This document shows positions 1 through 6,008 of a stretch of 6,808 nt of DNA, one piece after another. Made by a program: the position numbers and the translations under genes. Every line of letters begins with the position of its first letter. Positions within the stretch are counted from its first letter, which is position 1. The DNA is taken from contig DJVD01000202.1 in the NCBI GenBank assembly GCA_002440805.1, forward strand, positions 907 through 7,714. The letters are read 5' to 3'. A model generated the notes under the pieces. It worked only from the letters and a program-made list of their open reading frames with translations, was not told where the DNA came from and did not search any database. The stretch comes from Chloroflexi bacterium UBA6265. GTDB taxonomy: Bacteria; Chloroflexota; Chloroflexia; Thermomicrobiales; UBA6265.

Positions 1-1259
1 TCCCGCGGCCACATCAGGTAGCCGAGGTCGCGCTGTTCGATGATCTCGCGCCAGTCGGCATCGCCACTGGCAAGATGCACCTGGAGGATGAGCAGGCCGC
101 CGTCATCAGCAGTGGCCAGCACCCGCATGCTCATCGGCGTTACCCGCTGGCTATATGCCAGTCCGGTGACGGCTGACCTGCCAGTAGCCAATTCGTGGCC
201 CGTACGACGGTATGCGGTTATGGCCGCCTCGGTAGACTCATAGCGGCTCACCACGACCATCCGTGGGATTCCCTCCCCTGACGAGGCAAGTTGCAACCCG
301 GCAACCAGCATCTCGACCTGCGGTGTCTCCGCCACCGGTGTAGCAACCATGTTGGCATCGGGTGTCGCTGCCAGTGGCTCCAGCACGCTGCCTTTGAGGA
401 TCACCGCGGTCACAAACTGCCCAGAATCGGTGCCCGGTGCCAACAGCGCCTGTATGTCCGCATTGTCCGCCAACGATGGTTGGGAATCGTGCACCGTGCG
501 GAGGGTTTGTTCCAGCCGACCCGAACGGGCGGTGGCGATGAGGGTGCCATCGTCCAGCAGCACCAGGTTGTTCATATTGCCGAGGGCCGGCCGCGATGCG
601 GGCGCGGAGAGATCCACCGCTCCGCCCGGATACAGCGACCAGTAGGTGACGCCATCCACCCGCACGGCCTGGTACCCACTCTCCGCCCATGCGGTGCTGA
701 GGGTGTTGGCATCGAAATCACCCCGCATGATCATCACATAGTCCGGCGCACTTCCCACCGCCAACACCTGATGCACCTGGTGCAGGCCGAATCCATAGGT
801 ATTGATCCACACATCAGCTGTGCCCCGGGTAGCGAGCACTTCGGGAATTGCCAGCGCCGGCAGTTCACCGAGCCAGGAATCCCAGGAGGCATCGCCGAAA
901 GTGGTGGGAGTGGCCATGCCGCGAGCGGTCATCCATCGCTGAATATCGGCATATTGGGCGATATCACTGAGCGGCAGCGAATCATCTTCCAGCCGATCCG
1001 GCGCGTACCCCAACATATGCAGCAAACTGCCAGCTTCCGGCCCGGGTTCGGCATCGAACGTAATTTCAGGTGTGGCCGTTGCCGGTGTGAGGGTCGGTCC
1101 AATCGTGGGGAACGTGGTTGCCTCGGGACTCGGTTCCAGCGGGCCCTGGTCGCTTTGCAGTACCCAGTTGATGACGGCAGCGAAGATCACAATCGCCAGG
1201 ACGATACCAACAGCCAGCCCAATCCGCTCAATGCGGTGACGTACCCGAGATGGATGCAT
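1..1259 (-). CDS. Membrane-anchored extracytoplasmic protein of unknown function (3' part missing)
   Basis: The frame is open from an ATG at 1259 to the left edge, giving at least 419 codons with no stop, so the C-terminus lies outside the window. A basic N-terminus (MHPSRVRHRIER) is followed by one hydrophobic segment at about residues 12-34, then a Pro/Thr-rich linker at about 41-75, then a soluble domain. This is the layout of a protein anchored by its N-terminus and facing outward. There is no lipobox Cys; the visible part contains no Cys at all. I do not recognise the domain. Phrases such as LDDGTLIATA (235-244) and SLADNADIQALL (262-273) faintly recall DUF3352-like secreted proteins, but this is only an impression. 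The ATG lies 4 nt after the prs stop with no clear ribosome site, so translation is probably coupled to prs. The long plus-strand frames over this stretch are antisense shadows: they show no recognisable protein features. Confidence 0.8.
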   Translation of the reverse strand, partial: MHPSRVRHRIERIGLAVGIVLAIVIFAAVINWVLQSDQGPLEPSPEATTFPTIGPTLTPATATPEITFDAEPGPEAGSLLHMLGYAPDRLEDDSLPLSDIAQYADIQRWMTARGMATPTTFGDASWDSWLGELPALAIPEVLATRGTADVWINTYGFGLHQVHQVLAVGSAPDYVMIMRGDFDANTLSTAWAESGYQAVRVDGVTYWSLYPGGAVDLSAPASRPALGNMNNLVLLDDGTLIATARSGRLEQTLRTVHDSQPSLADNADIQALLAPGTDSGQFVTAVILKGSVLEPLAATPDANMVATPVAETPQVEMLVAGLQLASSGEGIPRMVVVSRYESTEAAITAYRRTGHELATGRSAVTGLAYSQRVTPMSMRVLATADDGGLLILQVHLASGDADWREIIEQRDLGYLMWPR

Positions 1260-1263
1260 GAGT

Positions 1264-2259
1264 CTAGAAATCGGAGACGAGCGTAAGCCTGGCCTGGAAT
1301 GCATCGGCGCTGCGATAGGCCGTGCTGACGCTGGCTCCGGCGTGGATACGCTGAATCGCCTCACCCAGCAGCTCAGCCACATTCAATACCACCAGCTTGT
1401 CGAACAGTTTCTCCGGTGGCAGGGCAACGGTGTTGGTCACCACCACTTCCTTCAATGGCGACGCCTTGAGGCGATCAATTGCCGGGCCGCTAAACACCGG
1501 GTGGATACAACTGGCATAGACCTCGGTGGCACCACCATCGATGCACACCTGCACGGCCTGGGTGATGGAGCCGGCAGTATCGATCTCGTCATCAACGATC
1601 ACGGCCTGCTTGCCTTCAACCGAGCCGATGAGGTTGAGGATTTCGGATTTGTCCTGGTTGCCGACGCGGCGCTTTTCGATGATCGCCAGCGGACACTGCA
1701 GGCTATCGGCAAAGTTGCGGGCGCGCTTGGTGTTGCCGAGATCGGGGCTCACCACCACCGGGTTGCTCAGGTGCTTCTCCTGGAAATAGCGGGCGGTGAG
1801 GTACATGGCGCTCATCTCGTCCACGGGGATATCGAAGAATCCCTGGATTTGGCCGGCGTGGAGATCGACGGTCAGCACGCGATCAGCCCCCGCCTGCACG
1901 ATGAGCTTCGCCACCAGCCGGGCCGTAATGGGCACACGCGGCTGGTCCTTCTTGTCCGTGCGACCGTAGCCGTAATACGGAATCACGGCCGTGATCCGGC
2001 CGGCAGAAGCGCGCTTGAGCGTATCGATCATGATCAGGAGTTCCATGATCGAATCGTTCACCGGCGTGGTGAAGCTTTGCACCACGAACACATCGTCCTG
2101 GCGAACGCTGTTGCCAATGCGAACAAAAGTATTGTCGTTACTGAACTTGAACACCTCGGCTCGGCCAACCGGGATGTTGAGGTAATCGCAGATATCGTCC
2201 ACCAGCCGGGTGTTGGAATTGCCACTGAAGACCTGAATCTGTTCCCACGGACTTGCCAT
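1264..2259 (-). CDS. prs: Ribose-phosphate pyrophosphokinase (PRPP synthetase)
   Basis: This cytoplasmic enzyme transfers pyrophosphate from ATP to ribose 5-phosphate, making PRPP for purine, pyrimidine, NAD, His and Trp synthesis. The 331-residue product shows the family features in order: NDSIMELLIMIDTLKRASA (68-86), the PYYGYGRTDKKDQPR loop (94-108), the VDLHAGQIQGFFDIPVD region with the catalytic-site His134, SPDLGNTKRAR (171-181), the KRR catalytic loop (197-199) and the PRPP-binding VDDEIDTAGS (222-231). The ATP site is of a variant type: FSNDN (39-43) replaces the common FSDGE, and RTDKK replaces RQDRK. The C-terminus runs about 18 residues past the usual SVS-x-LF end region. The start is fixed by AAGGAG (2271-2266), 6 nt before the ATG and inside the last codons of rnc. 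The gene lies 3 nt after rnc and 4 nt before an unknown membrane-protein gene. Family identity is secure. Confidence 0.96.
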   Translation of the reverse strand: MASPWEQIQVFSGNSNTRLVDDICDYLNIPVGRAEVFKFSNDNTFVRIGNSVRQDDVFVVQSFTTPVNDSIMELLIMIDTLKRASAGRITAVIPYYGYGRTDKKDQPRVPITARLVAKLIVQAGADRVLTVDLHAGQIQGFFDIPVDEMSAMYLTARYFQEKHLSNPVVVSPDLGNTKRARNFADSLQCPLAIIEKRRVGNQDKSEILNLIGSVEGKQAVIVDDEIDTAGSITQAVQVCIDGGATEVYASCIHPVFSGPAIDRLKASPLKEVVVTNTVALPPEKLFDKLVVLNVAELLGEAIQRIHAGASVSTAYRSADAFQARLTLVSDF

Positions 2260-2262
2260 TGG

Positions 2263-3030
2263 TTACTCCTTGTTGCTCAGAATAGATTCATCTTCGTGGA
2301 TTGCCAGCAGCGCCTGCCGCGCGGCGATTTGTTGCGCTTCCCGCTTGCTTCGGCCCGAGCCGGTGCCAACGCGGGCACCATTCACCAGCACATCAATGGT
2401 GAAGATGCGGGCATGATCGGGACCTTCTTCGACTACTGTCTCATACACCGGCTGGTCCAGCCGGAATTCCTGCACCACTTCCTGCAGCCGGCCTTTCGGG
2501 TTGGCGGTAGCATCGTCGGCGTTCATGGTGTGGCCCATGGCATCGAGGAATTCGTTAATAAAGGTGGCGGCGGCTTCGCTGCCCTGGTCGAGATAGATGG
2601 CACCGATGATCGCCTCCATCGCACCTGCGAGGATGCGATCGCGGGCAGAATCGGTCACGGCCTCACCGGTGCCAAGGTAAAGGGCATGTGGCACACCGAG
2701 GTGACGCGCCCAGGCAACCAGCGTTTCGGCCCGAACCAGTGAGACGCGGGTACGGGTAAGTTCGCCTTCCGGCGCTGTGGGCAGGCCGTGATAGAGGCGC
2801 TCCGCTGTTACCAGCCCGAGCACCGCATCGCCCAGGAATTCGAGGCGTTCGTTGCTTTGCAGGAGGGCATCGATGCGGCCGTGTTGGGTCCATTCATGCA
2901 CCACGGAGCGATGCGTGAGCGCCAGTCGCAACTGGTACGGATCGGCAAACGGCACCCCAATGCGCTGCGCCAGGGCGCGTTCGGTATCGGTATCTGGTAT
3001 TCGGAACGGTGTGGGCTTCGTATCGGACAT
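2263..3030 (-). CDS. rnc: Ribonuclease III
   Basis: This endonuclease cuts double-stranded RNA, including rRNA precursors and structured mRNAs. The predicted protein has 255 residues, a normal length. The RNase III domain carries the perfect signature NERLEFLGDAVL (60-71; E64 and D68 match E. coli E41 and D45) and ILAGAMEAIIGAIYLD (133-148), in which E139 matches the essential E117. Gly136 stands where E. coli has the metal-binding D114. A C-terminal double-stranded-RNA-binding domain spans about 178-245, with KGRLQE, GPDHARIF and the basic SGRSKREAQQIAA helix. I chose the ATG at 3030 because upstream codons in the same frame (back to 3522) run under the divergent binding-protein gene and look non-coding. 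A weak AGGA lies 13 nt before it. A TATACT -10-like box lies at 3080-3075. It is the first gene of the leftward rnc-prs-membrane-protein unit. Confidence 0.94.
   Translation of the reverse strand: MSDTKPTPFRIPDTDTERALAQRIGVPFADPYQLRLALTHRSVVHEWTQHGRIDALLQSNERLEFLGDAVLGLVTAERLYHGLPTAPEGELTRTRVSLVRAETLVAWARHLGVPHALYLGTGEAVTDSARDRILAGAMEAIIGAIYLDQGSEAAATFINEFLDAMGHTMNADDATANPKGRLQEVVQEFRLDQPVYETVVEEGPDHARIFTIDVLVNGARVGTGSGRSKREAQQIAARQALLAIHEDESILSNKE
2266..2271 (-). promoter_or_regulatory. Ribosome binding site of prs inside the rnc 3' end
   Basis: AAGGAG on the minus strand lies 6 nt before the prs ATG and within the last codons of rnc. It fixes the prs start and indicates that prs is translated from the rnc transcript. 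Confidence 0.8.
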
Positions 3031-3074
3031 ACGTGCTTGGGGATCCTGCCGGTAATGCGGTTGATCTTGGTGTG

Positions 3075-3080
3075 AGTATA
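3075..3080 (-). promoter_or_regulatory. Candidate -10 box for the rnc operon
   Basis: TATACT on the minus strand differs from TATAAT at one position and would give a leader of roughly 38 nt before the rnc ATG. No good -35 hexamer is seen 15-18 nt upstream, so this is a weak promoter call made from one element and position only. Confidence 0.35.
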
Positions 3081-3114
3081 CGTGGTTCAGGGTATGACGC
3101 AGACGGTTTTGTGT

Positions 3115-3130
3115 AGTTGCGCATCCAACT
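3115..3130. repeat. Short inverted repeat in the divergent intergenic region
   Basis: AGTTG and CAACT are separated by 6 nt (CGCATC). The dyad lies about 35 bp upstream of the rnc -10 candidate. It could be an operator half-site pair or chance; the arms are only 5 bp. Confidence 0.25.
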
Positions 3131-3147
3131 CTCCAGCCCATTCGTGC

Positions 3148-3161
3148 TGATTGCACAATCA
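3148..3161. repeat. Operator-like inverted repeat TGATTG-CA-CAATCA
   Basis: Two perfect 6-bp arms are separated by 2 bp, near the middle of the 274-bp region between the divergent rnc and ABC-transporter units. The close spacing and A+T-rich arms in G+C-rich DNA suit a dimeric repressor or activator site. No regulator gene is present in the window to pair it with. Confidence 0.35.
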
Positions 3162-3216
3162 CAGGACGAGACATCGGCGATCCCGGCAGACCTCGCGGAT
3201 GGCATGGTGCAGGCTC

Positions 3217-3233
3217 ACTATCCTTCGGGTAGT
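3217..3233. repeat. Hairpin with a 7-bp stem upstream of the binding-protein gene
   Basis: ACTATCC pairs with GGGTAGT (one G-T pair) around a TTC loop. No T-run follows on either strand, so it is not an intrinsic terminator. It may be a regulator site or, if transcription starts upstream, part of the leader of the transporter mRNA. Confidence 0.3.
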
Positions 3234-3252
3234 ATGGAAACACATCCGGGAA

Positions 3253-3279
3253 TTGATTGCCCGTGGTGATCACCATACT
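3253..3279 (+). promoter_or_regulatory. Weak promoter candidate and 12-bp palindrome before the ABC operon
   Basis: A perfect palindrome TGGTGATCACCA (3264-3275) lies 29 bp before the binding-protein ATG. It sits between a possible -35 (TTGATT, 3253-3258) and a possible -10 (CATACT, 3274-3279), whose spacing of 15 bp is short. A site in this place would suit a repressor that blocks RNA polymerase. The palindrome is seen directly; the promoter and operator roles are inference. Confidence 0.35.
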
Positions 3280-3304
3280 CATCCAGCGGAAGGGTACGCT
3301 CATC

Positions 3305-4168
3305 ATGACTACACGACGAAAACTGATCCAGGTGTCCGGCGGGGCGCTGATGGCGTTCGGGCTTGGCGACAAGGTTGCTGGCCAGGTGGCAACACCGGGC
3401 GCGACACCAACGGTGGAAATCGGCGATCCATCCGTCCTGCCGCTGAAGGAACCAGGCAAGTTCATTGTCCACACCGATGAGCCTGCTTTTGAGCCATGGA
3501 TTGTGGATAACGATCCTACCAATGGCCTTGGGTTCGAGAGCGGCCTGATCTACGCGATCGCGGATAAACTCGGGTTCGAGAAAGACCAGGTCGAATGGGG
3601 ACGCACCCCGTGGAACAACAGCTTCTCCCCGGGACCCAAGCCATTCGATTGCTACATTGCCCAGGTGAGCATCACCCCCGAGCGTGCTCGCGCCGTGGGC
3701 TTCAGCCGCGCCTATGTTCGTGGCCAGCTGGCCGTGATCTGCAAGGAAGACAGCCCGGTAATGGAAGCCGAGACCTTTGAGGATCTCGCCAAATTCAAAT
3801 GGGGCACCCAGGTCGGCACGATTTACTACTCCTACCTTGAGGATTACATCAAGCCGGAGCAGGATATTTTGGTGTTCGATACCAATGTGGATTCCCTCAC
3901 CGCCCTCGCCAACGATACAGTCGAGGCCGGCCTGCAGGACCTGCAGATCGCGTTCTATGTCACCGATGTGCAGTTCCCCGAAATGGGCATCGCTGGCGTA
4001 CTGCCGGACAAGGGCCAAGGCGGTAGCGGCCTGGTGACCGAGATCGGTTCTGAACTGATCCCGTACCTCGATGCCGCCATCATCGCGCTCGAGAACGATG
4101 GCACCATTCAGGAACTGTACGACGAGTACCTGGCGGCACCGCCGGACCTGAAGACCTTCACCGAATAG
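3305..4168 (+). CDS. Amino-acid ABC transporter substrate-binding protein (family 3)
   Basis: This extracytoplasmic protein captures the substrate and delivers it to the permease-ATPase complex encoded next to it. The 287-residue product matches solute-binding family 3 (HisJ/GlnH type): a first lobe from about residue 52 and the family signature VSITPERARAVGFS (121-134). R127 corresponds to the HisJ Arg that binds the substrate carboxylate. LQDLQIAFYV (210-219) includes D212, matching the Asp that binds the amino group. These residues support an amino-acid ligand, but the side-chain specificity cannot be read. The N-terminus TTRRKLIQVSGGALMAFG looks like a twin-arginine signal, followed by an Ala-Thr-Pro linker; no lipobox Cys is present. 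C116 and C146 are the only Cys. The ATG at 3305 is preferred over a TTG at 3257 because GGAAGGG (3288-3294) lies 10 nt before it and the signal peptide begins there. Confidence 0.93.
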   Translation: MTTRRKLIQVSGGALMAFGLGDKVAGQVATPGATPTVEIGDPSVLPLKEPGKFIVHTDEPAFEPWIVDNDPTNGLGFESGLIYAIADKLGFEKDQVEWGRTPWNNSFSPGPKPFDCYIAQVSITPERARAVGFSRAYVRGQLAVICKEDSPVMEAETFEDLAKFKWGTQVGTIYYSYLEDYIKPEQDILVFDTNVDSLTALANDTVEAGLQDLQIAFYVTDVQFPEMGIAGVLPDKGQGGSGLVTEIGSELIPYLDAAIIALENDGTIQELYDEYLAAPPDLKTFTE

Positions 4169-4187
4169 GAACGTCCCATCACGGTAC

Positions 4188-4229
4188 AATGGAAGCCGAA
4201 TCGCGAGCATGCGGTTCGGCTTCCATTTT
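4188..4229 (+). terminator. Strong hairpin with T-run between binding-protein and permease genes
   Basis: The left arm 4188-4204 pairs with 4211-4227 around a GAGCAT loop. The outer 13 bp (AATGGAAGCCGAA with TTCGGCTTCCATT) are perfect, then a T-G pair and 3 more bp complete a 17-bp stem. TTTT (4226-4229, its first two bases inside the stem) and GTAATC follow. The hairpin begins 20 nt after the binding-protein stop. Since the permease and ATPase genes follow on the same strand, it more likely works as a partial terminator or as a 3'-end stabiliser that raises binding-protein mRNA over the rest of the operon. Such elements are known in other ABC-importer operons. Confidence 0.75.
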
Positions 4230-4262
4230 GTAATCACGCACACGCCCGGAGCTGCCGGCTAC

Positions 4263-5138
4263 ATGTCTACCCATTCGTCGACGCCACTCACCGCTACGCA
4301 AGTGGCCGAATTGCTGCGTCCGAAACCCTTCTGGGCTCAACGCGGCGTGATCCGGTCACTCATCATTGCGCTGCTCAGCACTGTGGTCCTTATTGGCGGC
4401 ATGGCCACACTCATCGGCAATACCCAGGGTTGGGCCTCCGTACAACAGGCGTTTTTCAGTGCCCCCGACATGCGCGAAGCGTGGCCGAAGGTAGTTGACG
4501 GATTCAAGCTCAACATCAAGATGTTCATGATCGCCGAGCCACTGGTGCTGATTTTCGGCCTGATGCTGGCATTGGTTCGCATTGGCACCAATCCGGTGAT
4601 GTTCCCGATTCGCGCCCTGGCGATTGCCTATATCGATCTCTTCCGCGGCGCTCCGGCGTTGCTGGTGATCATGATGCTCGGATTCGGGATGCCGGGCTTG
4701 CGAATCGAATGGCTACCGAACTCGCCCGTGTTCTGGGGTACGGCCGCGTGCGTCATCACCTCCACCGCGTACACGGCGGAAACGTTCCGTGCCGGCATCG
4801 AAAGCGTGCATCCCAGCCAGCGCTCGGCAGCACGCAGCCTGGGCCTGAGCAATTTCCAGACATTTCGCTACGTTGTCTTGCCGCAGGGCATCAAGGCCGT
4901 GATTCCGCCGCTCATCAGCGGATTTGTATCGCTGCAGAAGGAAACGGCGCTTGTTTCTACCATTGGTCCCATGGAAGCCACGCGCAACGCGCAGATTTAC
5001 TCTGCCCTCAACTTCAACTACTCCAGTTATGTGGTGGCGGCGCTGCTATTTATCGCCCTCACAATTCCGTTGGCCCGCTTTACGGACTTCCTGTTGCGAC
5101 GTTCGGCCAAACGCATGCAGATGGGAGGTTTGACCTAA
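4263..5138 (+). CDS. Amino-acid ABC transporter permease (HisM/GlnP family)
   Basis: This is the membrane channel subunit of the importer and probably acts as a homodimer, since only one permease gene is present. The 291-residue product has an N-terminal hydrophobic segment at about 29-52 and an outward stretch. The core follows, with membrane segments near 84-106, 119-141, 156-172, 208-224 and 254-278. Family marks are AYIDLFRGAPALLVIMMLG (122-140) and the EAA-type loop SQRSAARSLGLSNFQTFRYV (185-204) with LPQ after it, which docks on the ATPase. It is longer than E. coli GlnP (about 220) because of the extra N-terminal segment. An in-frame ATG at 4209 is rejected as the start because it lies in the loop of the intergenic hairpin. 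The ATG at 4263 has GGAG (4248-4251) 11 nt upstream. Only 1 nt separates its stop from the ATPase start. Confidence 0.93.
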   Translation: MSTHSSTPLTATQVAELLRPKPFWAQRGVIRSLIIALLSTVVLIGGMATLIGNTQGWASVQQAFFSAPDMREAWPKVVDGFKLNIKMFMIAEPLVLIFGLMLALVRIGTNPVMFPIRALAIAYIDLFRGAPALLVIMMLGFGMPGLRIEWLPNSPVFWGTAACVITSTAYTAETFRAGIESVHPSQRSAARSLGLSNFQTFRYVVLPQGIKAVIPPLISGFVSLQKETALVSTIGPMEATRNAQIYSALNFNYSSYVVAALLFIALTIPLARFTDFLLRRSAKRMQMGGLT

Positions 5139-5139
5139 G

Positions 5140-5880
5140 ATGAGTGACCTGCTGCGATATGAATCGGTGTACAAGGCCTACGGCCAAAACCTGGTGCTGC
5201 AAAACATTAACCTCACCGTGCCGGAGCACAGTGTCACCTGCCTGATCGGCGCTTCCGGTTGCGGCAAAAGCACATTGCTGCGCTGCACCAACCTGCTGGA
5301 GGATGTGCAACACGGTTCGATTTGGTTGAAAGATGTGGATCTCGCTGCCAGCCAACGCGATGCCGACAAGATTCGGGCGCGGATCGGCATGGTGTTCCAG
5401 AGCTACAATCTCTTCCCTCATATGAATGTGCTGCGCAATATCACCCTTGCCCCCACCAGCGTCCGCGGGGCCAACAAAAGCGAGGCCGAAGATCGCGCCC
5501 GGGAACTGCTGCAGCGTTTCGGCTTGCTCGATAAGGCGCTTGAATATCCCGATCGCCTTAGTGGTGGCCAGCAACAACGCATCGCAATCATTCGCGCCCT
5601 CGCCATGCGGCCAGATGTGCTGCTGCTGGACGAAGTTACCAGCGCACTCGATCCCGAAATGGTGGGCGAAGTGATGGATATCATCATCGAACTCAAAGGC
5701 CTGGGTATGACGATGATGCTGGCCACCCATCAAATGGGATTCGCTCGCCAGATTGCCGATAACGTGGTGTTCCTGCACAACGGTGCGGTGCTGGAACAGG
5801 GACACCCGGACACGTTCTTCGGCAATCCGCAGCACGAGCGCACCCGCCACTTCCTCGAACGTGTGACCATGGCCCTGTAG
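5140..5880 (+). CDS. Polar amino-acid ABC transporter ATP-binding protein (GlnQ/HisP family)
   Basis: This cytoplasmic ATPase powers the importer. The 246-residue length is normal for the family. All nucleotide-binding motifs are present in order: Walker A GASGCGKST (37-45), Q-loop Gln87 in VFQSYNLFPHMNV, the ABC signature LSGGQQQR (140-147), Walker B LLLDE (161-165) with the D-loop SALDP (168-172), and the switch His197 in ATHQMGFA. Walker B is followed by Val166 where many relatives have Pro; this should not affect activity. VFQSYNLFPHMNV and the SALDPEMVGEV region are typical of the polar amino-acid group rather than sugar or peptide importers. GGAGGT (5124-5129) lies 10 nt before the ATG and inside the permease 3' end, so the two genes are translated from the same mRNA. 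Confidence 0.96.
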   Translation: MSDLLRYESVYKAYGQNLVLQNINLTVPEHSVTCLIGASGCGKSTLLRCTNLLEDVQHGSIWLKDVDLAASQRDADKIRARIGMVFQSYNLFPHMNVLRNITLAPTSVRGANKSEAEDRARELLQRFGLLDKALEYPDRLSGGQQQRIAIIRALAMRPDVLLLDEVTSALDPEMVGEVMDIIIELKGLGMTMMLATHQMGFARQIADNVVFLHNGAVLEQGHPDTFFGNPQHERTRHFLERVTMAL

Positions 5881-5882
5881 AC

Positions 5883-5906
5883 CAGCTTTACTGTTTGCTG
5901 TTTTTT
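5883..5906 (+). terminator. Weak intrinsic terminator after the ABC operon
   Basis: CAGC (5883-5886) pairs with GCTG (5897-5900) around a 10-nt loop, directly followed by TTTTTT (5901-5906). It lies 2 nt after the ATPase stop. The 4-bp stem is short, so termination is probably partial. The T-run and the position are the main support. Confidence 0.45.
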
Positions 5907-5933
5907 ATCATGCCGGTACCTTGTGCGGATAAT
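5905..5933 (+). promoter_or_regulatory. Candidate promoter for the ScyD/E-like gene
   Basis: TTATCA (5905-5910, 4 of 6 to TTGACA) and GATAAT (5928-5933, 5 of 6 to TATAAT) are separated by the ideal 17 bp. Transcription would start near 5940, giving a leader of about 139 nt that contains two terminator-like hairpins. The -35 box overlaps the T-run of the upstream terminator. A weaker alternative is TTGCTT (5957-5962) with TACACT (5979-5984), spacing 16. Confidence 0.45.
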
Positions 5934-5948
5934 CACCACAACGGGCCG

Positions 5949-5966
5949 GCAAACTATTGCTTTTTT
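5949..5966 (+). terminator. Second hairpin with T6 run in the intergenic leader
   Basis: GCAA and TTGC form a 4-bp stem (5 bp if an outer G-T pair is counted) around ACTA, followed at once by TTTTTT (5961-5966). By itself it is weak. It is listed because it is the second of three hairpin-plus-T6 elements in a row. Confidence 0.35.
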
Positions 5967-6008
5967 CCCCACACTCGGTACACTCCGATGCAGAGGACAC
6001 AACATAAC

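Noticed and set aside
291..1286. A 331-codon plus-strand open frame
   Set aside because: It is antisense to the membrane-anchored protein gene, whose translation has a clear membrane segment, linker and normal residue make-up, while this frame has low-complexity His/Arg/Gly content.
1258..2742. A 494-codon plus-strand open frame
   Set aside because: It is antisense to prs and rnc, which have full motif sets. Its translation is rich in His, Gly, Arg and Ala, with no recognisable domain, as expected from a G+C-rich shadow frame.
3217..3233. The intergenic hairpin as an intrinsic terminator
   Set aside because: No T-run follows the stem on either strand, and no gene ends beside it.
3031..3522. 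A longer N-terminus for RNase III starting at 3522
   Set aside because: It would add 164 residues with no domain, overlap the divergent binding-protein gene and cross the likely promoter region. The 255-residue form from 3030 has the usual family length.
3218..4243. A 341-codon minus-strand open frame
   Set aside because: It is the antisense shadow of the substrate-binding protein gene, and no protein family is visible in it.
4209..4262. An 18-residue longer permease from the ATG at 4209
   Set aside because: The start codon lies at the loop of the 17-bp hairpin without a ribosome site; the ATG at 4263 has a GGAG upstream.
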